A stretch of DNA of 21,068 nucleotides. Origin: JAHFPN01 sp036559465 (GTDB taxonomy: Bacteria > Pseudomonadota > Alphaproteobacteria > Rhizobiales > Xanthobacteraceae). Position 1 is the first letter of the stretch; each line of letters starts with the position of its first letter. This document shows positions 1 to 6,836 of this stretch, piece by piece. Below the pieces are notes generated by a model. It did no database searches. It was not told the origin of the DNA and saw only the letters and a program-made list of their open reading frames with translations. Location: assembly GCA_036559465.1 (NCBI GenBank), contig DATBTC010000116.1, positions 1 through 21,068 of the forward strand, read 5' to 3'. Both the position numbers and the translations under genes were made by a program.

Positions 1-53
1 GCGAGGGAACCTATCCGCGCAATCGCGTCATCGCCTACGTCTGGCCAAGCTGA
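1..53 (+). CDS. C-terminal end of an unidentified protein (partial)
   Basis: The frame beginning at base 3 stays open from the window edge and stops at TGA 51-53, giving the tail EGTYPRNRVIAYVWPS. The stop is followed 14 nt later by a strong GC-rich hairpin, which fits the end of a transcription unit. Only 16 residues are visible, so no family can be assigned. The other two plus-strand frames also stay open past the edge, so the choice of frame rests on the stop lying just before the terminator. Confidence 0.45.
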   Translation, partial: EGTYPRNRVIAYVWPS

Positions 54-67
54 AATTTCACCGAAGG

Positions 68-91
68 GGGCCGCTGCTCCGGCAGCGGCCC
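68..91. terminator. Strong hairpin, probable bidirectional terminator
   Basis: Bases 68-77 and 82-91 form a perfect 10-bp GC-rich stem closed by a 4-nt loop (TCCG on plus, CGGA on minus). It lies between the end of the plus-strand gene at 53 and the 3' end of the minus-strand tRNA-Phe at 120, so it could stop transcription from both sides. Neither side has a clear run of U residues after the stem, which lowers certainty about factor-independent termination. Confidence 0.5.
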
Positions 92-119
92 TCGAACTAT
101 CAACTGAATTGAACAGAAA

Positions 120-195
120 TGGTGCCCAGGGCTGGAATCGAACCAGCGACACCGTGATTTTCAGTCACGTGCTCTACCAACTGAGCTACCTGGGC
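120..195 (-). tRNA. tRNA-Phe (anticodon GAA)
   Basis: The reverse complement folds as a complete 76-nt tRNA. The acceptor stem is GCCCAGG/CCTGGGC, the anticodon stem CGTGA/TCACG closes the loop CTGAAAA (anticodon GAA), and the T arm GCTGG-TTCGATT-CCAGC is canonical. The discriminator base is A and the 3' CCA is encoded. It lies 78 nt downstream of yacG on the same strand, so it may be read from the yacG operon or from its own promoter. Confidence 0.97.
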
Positions 196-273
196 GCCGG
201 GCGTTCGACCGGAAGATGGTCGAGAGCGCGGGTTTTATAGGAAGCCCCCTACCCCCTGTCCAGCCGCGCCGGG

Positions 274-498
274 TCAATCGCGCGCACTCGATTCATCGGG
301 AACAGAGGCCGTTTCATCATCATCTTCTCTCACCGGCACCGCATAGACGCCGGAGAACCAGCGATTGAGATCGACATCGCTGCAGCGGCGCGAGCAAAAC
401 GGCCGGTAGGCGTCGGCGGTAGCCATGCCGCAGATCGGGCAACGCCGCGCCGGCACGTTGTCGTTGGCGCGCGCGGCTGGCGGAATCTTCTCCGACAC
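274..498 (-). CDS. yacG: YacG, zinc-ribbon DNA gyrase inhibitor
   Basis: This 74-aa protein carries the YacG zinc-binding pattern: CPICG at 20-24 and CSRRC at 35-39 supply the four cysteines C20, C23, C35 and C39, followed by the family-typical DVDLNRWFSGVYAVP stretch. In E. coli YacG binds GyrB and inhibits DNA gyrase. The start is GTG (496-498), 5 nt after the maf stop, so translation is probably coupled to maf. The short acidic tail after the zinc ribbon is usual and probably disordered. Family assignment is secure; the gyrase role is by homology only. Confidence 0.93.
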   Translation of the reverse strand: MSEKIPPAARANDNVPARRCPICGMATADAYRPFCSRRCSDVDLNRWFSGVYAVPVREDDDETASVPDESSARD

Positions 499-503
499 GG
501 CCT

Positions 504-1127
504 TCAGCCCGGGCTGAGCCAGCCGAAATGCACCGGGTAGCTCTCGCCCTGCAGCAGCGCGACCGTCTCATAGAGCGGCAGACCCACGACGTTGGAGTAG
601 GAGCCCACCAGCTTCACCACGAAAGCACCGGCGATGCCCTGGATCGCATAGCCGCCCGCCTTGCCGCGCCATTCGCCGGACGCAAGGTACGAATCGAGAT
701 CCTCTGCCGAGAGCCGCTTGAAGCGCACGCGGGTCTCTACCAGCCGGGTGCGTACCGCATCGCGCGGCGTGATCACACAGATGCCACTATAGACCCGGTG
801 CGCGCGGCCCGAGAGCAGGCGCAGGCACGCGGCCGCGTCCTCCAATAGATCGGGCTTGGGCAGGATACGCCGGCCGACCGCCACCACCGTATCGGCGGCG
901 ACGATATAAGCGGTCTTTAGTTCTTCGGTCCCCCGCGCGCGCGGTAGCGCCGCCAACGCCTTGTCGCGCGCGAGCCTTACCGCCAGCGTGCGCGGCAGCT
1001 CGCCGCGTTCCGGCGTCTCGTCGATCTCGACCGGCAACAGCGTGTCCGGCTCCATGCCAGCTTGATTCAAGAGCTGAAGCCGGCGCGGCGATCCGGACGC
1101 GAGCACGAGTTTCGGCCTACCGATCAT
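504..1127 (-). CDS. maf: Maf-family nucleoside triphosphate pyrophosphatase
   Basis: The 207-aa protein has the Maf hallmarks: N-terminal nucleotide loop LASGSPRR (residues 9-16), DET at 36-38, the catalytic aspartate in AADTVV (D79), and the later KAGGYAIQG and SNVVGLPL motifs. Maf proteins hydrolyse nucleoside triphosphates, often modified or non-canonical ones, to the monophosphate and pyrophosphate. Which substrate subgroup this belongs to (dTTP/UTP or m7GTP type) cannot be settled by eye. The ATG at 1125-1127 is the first in frame and directly precedes the conserved IGRPKLVLASGSPRR. Yac G follows after 5 nt. Upstream there is a 104-nt gap where infA would be expected in relatives. Confidence 0.95.
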   Translation of the reverse strand: MIGRPKLVLASGSPRRLQLLNQAGMEPDTLLPVEIDETPERGELPRTLAVRLARDKALAALPRARGTEELKTAYIVAADTVVAVGRRILPKPDLLEDAAACLRLLSGRAHRVYSGICVITPRDAVRTRLVETRVRFKRLSAEDLDSYLASGEWRGKAGGYAIQGIAGAFVVKLVGSYSNVVGLPLYETVALLQGESYPVHFGWLSPG

Positions 1128-1231
1128 CGTTCATCCTTGACGCAGGGCGCGGAACCTAGCCGAACTGCCCCCGCATGGGAACAGGCGCACGCACGATGCC
1201 GCGCAGAAAAAACATTGCCTGAATTGCAGAG

Positions 1232-1699
1232 TTAGCCACTGGCTGCGGTCGCGGCACCGAAGCGCGACCGGATGCGCTGCAGGAGATCGTCACGCACTGT
1301 CCGATAGGCGTCGAGCCGCTGCTCGCGATTGCCCCACACCGCCGAGGGATTAGGGATCGGCCAATATTCGACCTGAACCGGATGCGCGCGAGTCAATTCG
1401 AGCGCCCGGTGATGGGCCTCGGGCGACAGGCTCACCACCAGATCGAAGTCGAGCCCCTCCAGGTCTTCGAGCTCGTCAAGCATCACCGGCTTGTGGCGCT
1501 TCAGATCAATACCGACTTCCTCCATCGCGGCGGCAACGAACGGATCCGGCTCGCCGGTGCGCACGCCGGCCTCGGCAATCCTGAGCGAGCTGCCGAAGAA
1601 ATGCCGCGCCAGCGCCGCCGCCATCGGAGAGCGCACCACGTTGTGCGCGCACAGAAACAGGACCGACTGCGGCCGGACGCCGGGCTGAGCTTCGTCCAC
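1232..1699 (-). CDS. Low-molecular-weight phosphatase / ArsC-like protein
   Basis: This 155-aa protein has the LMW tyrosine phosphatase fold signature: the P-loop CX5R appears as CAHNVVRS (C17 to R23), followed by SPMAAAL and the conserved FDLVVSLSPEAHH segment. The late loop that normally supplies the general-acid aspartate reads PIPNPS, with asparagine at 117 where DP is usual. Catalysis may therefore be weakened or changed. It starts at GTG (1697-1699), 1 nt after the UPF0262 stop, so it is translationally linked. The gene sits in a conserved block with hisD and maf; its cellular substrate is unknown, and an arsenate role is not supported by context. Confidence 0.88.
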   Translation of the reverse strand: MDEAQPGVRPQSVLFLCAHNVVRSPMAAALARHFFGSSLRIAEAGVRTGEPDPFVAAAMEEVGIDLKRHKPVMLDELEDLEGLDFDLVVSLSPEAHHRALELTRAHPVQVEYWPIPNPSAVWGNREQRLDAYRTVRDDLLQRIRSRFGAATAASG

Positions 1700-1700
1700 C

Positions 1701-2189
1701 TCAGCCCTTCCAGTGCAGCGCGCAGATCAGCGTGAACAGCCGCCGCGCGGTGTCGAAATCGACGTTGATCTTGTCCTTGAGCCGCTCGACCAGGAGTTCC
1801 GAGCCCTCGTTGTGCAGGCCGCGCCGGCCCATGTCGATCGCCTCGATCTGGCTCGGCGTCGCGGTGCGGATCGCAGCGTAATAGCTGTCGCAGATCATGA
1901 AATAGTCGCGCACTACGCGCCGTAGCGGTGTCAGCGACAGCACGTGGGCGATCACCGGCGCGCCGTCCGCGAGCATCACCTCGAGCACCAGCCGCTGCTC
2001 CACCAGAGAAATCTTCAGCGCATAGGGCCCGCCCGCTTGGCCGAGCGGCTCGAAGCGATTGCTCTCGATCAGGTCGTAGATCGCGACTTCGCGCTCGTGC
2101 TCGACATCGCGATTGGCGCGGCCGATGGAGGCCTCGTCGAGAATGACGGCGACCAGACGGTTCGGATGGCTTTTCCCGGAGTCGGGCAT
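1701..2189 (-). CDS. UPF0262 family protein
   Basis: The 162-aa product matches the alphaproteobacterial UPF0262 family as I know it: an N-terminal ILDEASIGRANRDVEHER segment, a central LSLTPLRRVVRDYFMICDSYY stretch split by helices, and the C-terminal DTARRLFTLICALHW. No catalytic motif, signal peptide or membrane segment is visible, so it is probably cytoplasmic. The ATG at 2187-2189 lies 9 nt after the hisD stop, with no clear Shine-Dalgarno, which suggests coupling to hisD. The conserved position between hisD and the phosphatase is characteristic, but no function is known to me. Confidence 0.9.
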   Translation of the reverse strand: MPDSGKSHPNRLVAVILDEASIGRANRDVEHEREVAIYDLIESNRFEPLGQAGGPYALKISLVEQRLVLEVMLADGAPVIAHVLSLTPLRRVVRDYFMICDSYYAAIRTATPSQIEAIDMGRRGLHNEGSELLVERLKDKINVDFDTARRLFTLICALHWKG

Positions 2190-2198
2190 CGCGCCGCG

Positions 2199-3506
2199 TC
2201 AGTCGCGATTGAGTCGGATCGCGACCGAGCGGGCGTGTGCGTCGAGCCCCTCGGCCTCGCCGAGCGCGATCGCCGCCGGCCCGAGCGCGCGCAATTGTTC
2301 CGGCCCGCACTTGAGCAACGAAGTGCGCTTCATGAAATCCAGCACGCCCAGCCCCGAGGCGAAGCGCGCCGAGCGCGCGGTCGGCAGCACGTGGTTGGAG
2401 CCGCCGACGTAATCGCCGATTGCTTCGGGCGTATAGACCCCGATGAAGATCGCGCCTGCATTCTTGATGCGCGCTGCCAGCCGCTCGGCGTCGGCCGCGT
2501 GGATTTCCACGTGCTCGGCGGCAATGCTGTCCACGAGCGAGATTGCGTCGTCGAGCTTGCCGACTAGGATAATCGCACCGAAATCACGCCAGCTCGCGCC
2601 AGCGATCTTGGCGCGCGGCAGCGTCTTGAGCTGTGCGGCCACGGCCTGCTCGACCGCGTCCGCGAGTTTGGCGTCATCGGTGACGAGGATCGGCTGCGCC
2701 GCCTCGTCGTGCTCGGCCTGAGCGAGCAGATCGGCGGCGATCCAGTCCGGGTTGGCGTCCTTGTCGGCGAGCACGAGCACCTCCGACGGGCCCGCGATCA
2801 GATCGATGCCAACGCGACCGAATACAAGCCGCTTGGCCGCCGCGACGTAAGCGTTGCCCGGTCCGACAATTTTGGCGACCGCCTTGATCGTCGCTGTGCC
2901 ATAAGCAAGCGCGGCGATCGCCTGTGCGCCGCCGACGCGATAGATTTCGGTGACGCCCGCGAGCTTCGCCGCCGCCAGCACCAGCGGATCGAGCTTGCCT
3001 TCGGGCGCCGGCACCGTCATCGCGAGCCGCGTGACACCCGCGACCTTGGCCGGCACCGCGTTCATCAGGAGCGACGACGGGTAAGCCGCCTTGCCGCCCG
3101 GCACATAGAGGCCGACCGCCTCGATCGGCGTCCAGCGGCTGCCGAGCTCGACGCCGAGCGGGTCCGTATAGCGCTCGTCCTTTGGCAGCTGCCGCTTGTG
3201 ATGCGCCTCGATGCGCGCCTTGGCGAGTTCGAGCGCGGCGCGGGTTTCCTTCTTGATCGTGCCCAGCGCCGCGTCGATCTCCTTCTCGTCGACGCGAATG
3301 CCAAGCTTATCGAGATCGGCTTTGTCGAGGCGGCGCGTGAGTTCCACCAGCGCCCGGTCGCCGCGCGCGGCAACGTCTGCGACGATGCTACGCACCGCCG
3401 TTTCCACGTCCTCGGCGCTTTCGCGCTTGGTGGCGAGAAACGCGTCGAACTTCGCGGCGAAGTCCTTGGCCTTGCTATCGAGGCGGATCGGCATCGCTTC
3501 GTTCAT
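2199..3506 (-). CDS. hisD: Histidinol dehydrogenase
   Basis: HisD oxidises L-histidinol to L-histidine in two NAD-dependent steps, finishing histidine synthesis. The 435-aa protein has the family motifs YVPGGKAAYPSS, VGGAQAIAALAYGT, IVGPGNAYVAAAK and AGPSEVLVLAD. The zinc-ligand and catalytic regions are present as LLAQAEHDE, AAEHVEIHAA, GDYVGGSNHVLPT and the C-terminal GLDAHARSV. I start it at ATG 3504-3506, which overlaps the DUF2948 stop as ATGA and has GAAGAG just upstream; this is 12 codons inside the longest open frame and restores normal family length. MPIRL four codons later is a less likely alternative. Confidence 0.97.
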   Translation of the reverse strand: MNEAMPIRLDSKAKDFAAKFDAFLATKRESAEDVETAVRSIVADVAARGDRALVELTRRLDKADLDKLGIRVDEKEIDAALGTIKKETRAALELAKARIEAHHKRQLPKDERYTDPLGVELGSRWTPIEAVGLYVPGGKAAYPSSLLMNAVPAKVAGVTRLAMTVPAPEGKLDPLVLAAAKLAGVTEIYRVGGAQAIAALAYGTATIKAVAKIVGPGNAYVAAAKRLVFGRVGIDLIAGPSEVLVLADKDANPDWIAADLLAQAEHDEAAQPILVTDDAKLADAVEQAVAAQLKTLPRAKIAGASWRDFGAIILVGKLDDAISLVDSIAAEHVEIHAADAERLAARIKNAGAIFIGVYTPEAIGDYVGGSNHVLPTARSARFASGLGVLDFMKRTSLLKCGPEQLRALGPAAIALGEAEGLDAHARSVAIRLNRD

Positions 3507-3943
3507 TTCTCTTCGTGCTTGGGCTGCGCCCGCGCCGACCAACCGGGACCGAGGTCGCTGATTTCAGCTTCCAGGCACTCGACCTTGAGCCGGATCGCGG
3601 CGTCGCCGGAGAAAAACAACGTCACCGTGCCCGACGGCTTGTCGGTCTCCTCGAAATCGACCGCCAAGAGATTTAGGATCGTATCGCGGTCGGCGAGCGA
3701 AAACCCGCGCGTTTGCGCGCCGAGCACGCGCTCGAAATGCACGCCGGCGCGCCGGCGCATCGGTTGGCCGCGCTCGGCCGCCGCCCAATCGAACCGGTTC
3801 ACCAGCAAGGCGAAGCGCTTTTCCTTCTGGAGAAAAGCCATATCGACGACCTTGGCGACCGAGTCTTGCAGGTGCGCGGACATGACCGAAAGATCTTCGG
3901 CGTCCAGCGCGGCGAGCTTGAGCGTTTCAGTATCGGTGACCAT
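3503..3943 (-). CDS. DUF2948 family protein
   Basis: A 146-aa soluble protein of the DUF2948 family, recognised from VEDMAFL-type and RRRAGVHFERV segments, the LNLLAVDFEE stretch, and its place between murA and hisD. No catalytic residues, signal peptide or membrane helix are apparent. The start chosen is ATG 3941-3943, preceded by a strong Shine-Dalgarno (GGGAGG, about 6 nt away); the longer open frame upstream lacks support. Its stop overlaps the hisD start as ATGA, so the two are translationally coupled. It is 64 nt downstream of murA. The function is unknown. Confidence 0.88.
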   Translation of the reverse strand: MVTDTETLKLAALDAEDLSVMSAHLQDSVAKVVDMAFLQKEKRFALLVNRFDWAAAERGQPMRRRAGVHFERVLGAQTRGFSLADRDTILNLLAVDFEETDKPSGTVTLFFSGDAAIRLKVECLEAEISDLGPGWSARAQPKHEEK

Positions 3944-4007
3944 GGCATTCCTCCCGCGCGGAATACCGGCGCGGCGGGCCTTACGCAAGCGGACTTCTGG
4001 AGATGGC

Positions 4008-5297
4008 TTAACCGGCGACCCGCTCGATGGCGGCGCCGCAGCGGGCGAGCTTCTGCTCGAGCCGCTCGAAACCGCGGTCGAGGTGATAGACGCGATGTAC
4101 GATGGTTTCGCCCTCGGCGGCGAGCGCGGCGATCACCAGCGATACCGAGGCGCGCAGATCCGTGGCCATGACCGGCGCGCCCTTGAGCCGCTCGACGCCT
4201 TCGATGGTCGCGGTTTCTCCGTCGAGGTGGATGCGGGCGCCGAGGCGGGCGAGTTCCTGCACGTGCATGAAGCGGTTCTCAAAAATCGTTTCGGTGATCT
4301 TCGAGGTGCCGCGCGCCCGCGTCATCAACGCCATCAGCTGTGCCTGTAAGTCGGTCGGGAACCCCGGAAAAGGCGCGGTCGAGACTTCGACCGGCCCGAG
4401 CCCCGCGCCATCGCGCTTAATGCGAATACCTTCGTTGGTCTTGGTGATCTCGACCCCTGCGCTCGCCAGCAACTGCAACGGCGCCTCCAGCAACTCGGTG
4501 CGCGCGCCGAGCAGCATCACGTCGCCGCCGGTCATCGCGGTCGCCATCGCATAGGTTCCGGTTTCGATCCGGTCGGGCAGCACCGCGTGACGCGCGGCGT
4601 GCAGACGCTCGACGCCCTGAATTCGAATGGTCCCCGTGCCGGCGCCTTCGATCTTGGCGCCCATTTTTTGCAGGCACGCGGCAACGTCGCTGATCTCCGG
4701 CTCCTGCGCCGCGTTCTCGATCACGCTCTCGCCGCGCGCGAGCGCGGCGGTGAGCAGCGCGGTGTGGGTGGCGCCGACCGAGTTTTTCTCGAACCGGATA
4801 CGGGCGCCGCGCAGGCCCTGTTTCGCGCGCGCCAGCACGTAACCCTCTTCGATGTCGATCGCCGCACCCAGCGCCTTCAGCGCGTCGAGATGGAAGTCCA
4901 CCGGCCGCGTGCCGATCGAGCAGCCTCCGGGCATCGAGACGCGCGCCTCGCCCATGCGCGCGACCAGCGGGCCGATCACCCAGAAGCTCGCGCGCATCTT
5001 GGACACCAGATGATAGGGCGCGGTGGTGTCGACGATGTTCTTGGCCGAGAGCTGCAGGGTCTGGCCGGAATTTTCGCTTTCGCCAGCGCGCTTGCCGGCC
5101 ACCGTCACGTCGACGCCGTGATTGCCGAGGATGCGCTGCAGCAGCATCACGTCGGCCAGTTGCGGCACATTGTCGAGCACGAGCGTCTCGTCGGTCAGCA
5201 GGCTCGCGATCATCAGGGGAAGCGCCGCGTTCTTCGCGCCGGAGATCGGGATTTCGCCCTTCAACGCGCGGCCGCCGCGGATGCGGATCCGGTCCAT
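4008..5297 (-). CDS. murA: UDP-N-acetylglucosamine 1-carboxyvinyltransferase (MurA)
   Basis: MurA transfers enolpyruvate from phosphoenolpyruvate to UDP-GlcNAc, the first committed step of peptidoglycan synthesis in the cytoplasm. The 429-aa length is normal. K22 and N23 in SGAKNAALP are the conserved N-terminal pair, and C126 in PGGCSIGTRP is the cysteine that fosfomycin alkylates; RVYHLDRGFERL near the C terminus carries the conserved late arginine. The start is ATG 5295-5297 with GGGGA 5 nt upstream. It follows the 52-aa basic protein by 78 nt and precedes the DUF2948 gene by 64 nt, probably in one transcript. Confidence 0.98.
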   Translation of the reverse strand: MDRIRIRGGRALKGEIPISGAKNAALPLMIASLLTDETLVLDNVPQLADVMLLQRILGNHGVDVTVAGKRAGESENSGQTLQLSAKNIVDTTAPYHLVSKMRASFWVIGPLVARMGEARVSMPGGCSIGTRPVDFHLDALKALGAAIDIEEGYVLARAKQGLRGARIRFEKNSVGATHTALLTAALARGESVIENAAQEPEISDVAACLQKMGAKIEGAGTGTIRIQGVERLHAARHAVLPDRIETGTYAMATAMTGGDVMLLGARTELLEAPLQLLASAGVEITKTNEGIRIKRDGAGLGPVEVSTAPFPGFPTDLQAQLMALMTRARGTSKITETIFENRFMHVQELARLGARIHLDGETATIEGVERLKGAPVMATDLRASVSLVIAALAAEGETIVHRVYHLDRGFERLEQKLARCGAAIERVAG

Positions 5298-5375
5298 TCT
5301 TTTCCCCTTTGGCGGCGCGCCGCCCCGTCCGATGGGCCGGTCTAGCTGACGAGGCGGGGCGAAACAATGGCGCGG

Positions 5376-5534
5376 CTATTTCTGCCGTCCGGTTGCGCCG
5401 GGCTTCTCGCTTTTCGTCCCGGGCGTGCGGCCGCGCGCCTGCGCTTTGCGCCGCTTCAGGTTCTCGCGCAACGCACGCGCCAGCCGCTCAGCCCGCGCCG
5501 AGTCCCTGTCCACCGGTTTGCGGTCATCGGTCAT
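5376..5534 (-). CDS. Small basic conserved protein upstream of murA (52 aa)
   Basis: An ATG at 5532-5534 opens a 52-codon frame ending at TAG 5376-5378. The product begins MTDDRKPVDRDSARAER and continues into LRENLKRRKAQARGR, then a Gly/Lys/Pro-rich tail. It is highly basic, predicted helical through the middle (RAERLARALRENLKRRK is amphipathic) and has no hydrophobic segment. Small proteins of this style precede murA in related alphaproteobacteria, to my recollection, which supports it being real although it is short. The Shine-Dalgarno is weak. A nucleic-acid or ribosome contact is possible from charge alone; the function is unknown. Confidence 0.7.
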   Translation of the reverse strand: MTDDRKPVDRDSARAERLARALRENLKRRKAQARGRTPGTKSEKPGATGRQK

Positions 5535-5646
5535 TGCCGATCGCTAGGCCGGCCGCCCGGTCAAGGCAAGCCGAATCCTTGCGGCGCCGGACCCCCTGTG
5601 GCAGTTTCGCGCCGCATCGGGATCGGGTACCCGTGCACTTTCCGGC

Positions 5647-5712
<66 letters not shown>

Positions 5713-5721
<9 letters not shown>

Positions 5722-5760
5722 TTTCTTCAAGATTAAGCAGCACCATTTCTTCAAGATTAA
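5713..5760. repeat. Perfect 24-bp tandem duplication including the tRNA-Thr 3' end
   Basis: Bases 5713-5736 and 5737-5760 are identical. Each unit starts with GCAGCACCA, which in the first copy is the acceptor-stem end plus CCA of tRNA-Thr, and ends with 15 AT-richer bases. The second copy therefore carries a spare tRNA tail 24 nt downstream of the real one. It occupies most of the 59-nt gap to the korB stop at 5781. Confidence 0.95.
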
Positions 5761-5780
5761 GATGACGAGCAGATGCGGCG

Positions 5781-6836
5781 TCAGCGCAGCTCGGCGTTGA
5801 CCTTCTCCAGCGCCTTCGAGCCCGGACACAGCTCGGCCTCGTTCAACGCATTGAGCGGCGTCTTGGTCACGCTCATACGCTCGCAGAGGTCGGTCGCCTC
5901 CGGCTCCACATAGAGTAGCCCGGTAACGACTTCCCCTTTGTCATGGTGATGCATGAGATAGGAGAGTGCTGCCGATTTGCTGGTCGGATCGTAGTCGGGA
6001 GCAAGCTTACTGAGCTTGAGCCACGTGCCGTCGTGCTGCTGCACCATCGTGGTGGTGCCCGGCTCGTAGTCGGCCTTGATCTCGGCCTTGCCCTCGATGA
6101 ACTCGATCGCGTTCACCGCCTCATTGTGCTCGCGCACATAGTCGAAGCTCTTGGTCGAGCCCGGATGATTGTTGAACGCGACGCACGGGCTGATGCAGTC
6201 GATGAACGACGCGCCTTTGTGCTCGATCGCGGCCTTGATCAGGTCCACGAGTTGCCGCTTGTCGCCGGAGAAGCTGCGGGCCACGAAGGTCGCGCCCATG
6301 ATGATGGCAAGCCCCACGAGATCGATCGGCGCATCTTGGTTGCCGGCGCCCTTCTTCGACTTCGAGCCCTTGTCGGCGGTGGCGGAGAATTGACCCTTGG
6401 TGAGCCCATAGACGCCGTTGTTCTCGACCACATAGAGCATATTGACGCCGCGCCTGAGCAGATGCGCGAACTGACCGAGCCCGATCGAGGCCGAGTCGCC
6501 GTCGCCCGAAACGCCGAGATAGATGAGATCGCGGTTAGCGAGATTAGCTCCGGTCGCGACCGAAGGCATGCGCCCGTGCACTGAGTTGAAGCCGTGGCTT
6601 TGGCCGAGGAAATAGTCCGGCGTCTTCGAGGAGCAGCCGATGCCCGAAAGCTTCGCCACCCGGTGCGGCTCCAGATTCAGCTCGAAGAAAGCCTGAATCA
6701 GCGCGGCGCTGATCGAGTCGTGGCCGCAGCCCGCACATAGCGTCGAGACTTTGCCCTCGTAGTCGCGATGCGTGAAGCCGAGCGTGTTATGTGGCAGCTT
6801 CGGGTGATGCAGCTTGGGCTTGACGATATAGGTCAT
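5781..6836 (-). CDS. korB: 2-oxoacid:ferredoxin oxidoreductase, beta subunit (KorB type)
   Basis: The 351-aa subunit binds thiamine diphosphate. LCAGCGHDS (33-41) is the family N-terminal motif, GDGDSASIG (111-119) with ENNGVYGLTKGQ (138-149) forms the ThDP-Mg2+ site, and GIGCSSKTPDY and HGRMPSVATG are typical of the KorB/2-oxoglutarate branch. With KorA it converts a 2-oxoacid (most likely 2-oxoglutarate) plus CoA to the acyl-CoA, CO2 and reduced ferredoxin, reversibly. The ATG at 6834-6836 overlaps the korA stop as ATGA, so the two subunits are translationally coupled. Pyruvate or another 2-oxoacid remains possible. Confidence 0.93.
   Translation of the reverse strand: MTYIVKPKLHHPKLPHNTLGFTHRDYEGKVSTLCAGCGHDSISAALIQAFFELNLEPHRVAKLSGIGCSSKTPDYFLGQSHGFNSVHGRMPSVATGANLANRDLIYLGVSGDGDSASIGLGQFAHLLRRGVNMLYVVENNGVYGLTKGQFSATADKGSKSKKGAGNQDAPIDLVGLAIIMGATFVARSFSGDKRQLVDLIKAAIEHKGASFIDCISPCVAFNNHPGSTKSFDYVREHNEAVNAIEFIEGKAEIKADYEPGTTTMVQQHDGTWLKLSKLAPDYDPTSKSAALSYLMHHHDKGEVVTGLLYVEPEATDLCERMSVTKTPLNALNEAELCPGSKALEKVNAELR

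Noticed and set aside
2709..4349. Long plus-strand open frame of 546 codons
   Set aside because: It lies antisense across hisD, the DUF2948 gene and murA. Its Arg/Asp-rich composition is the usual product of reading GC-rich coding DNA backwards.
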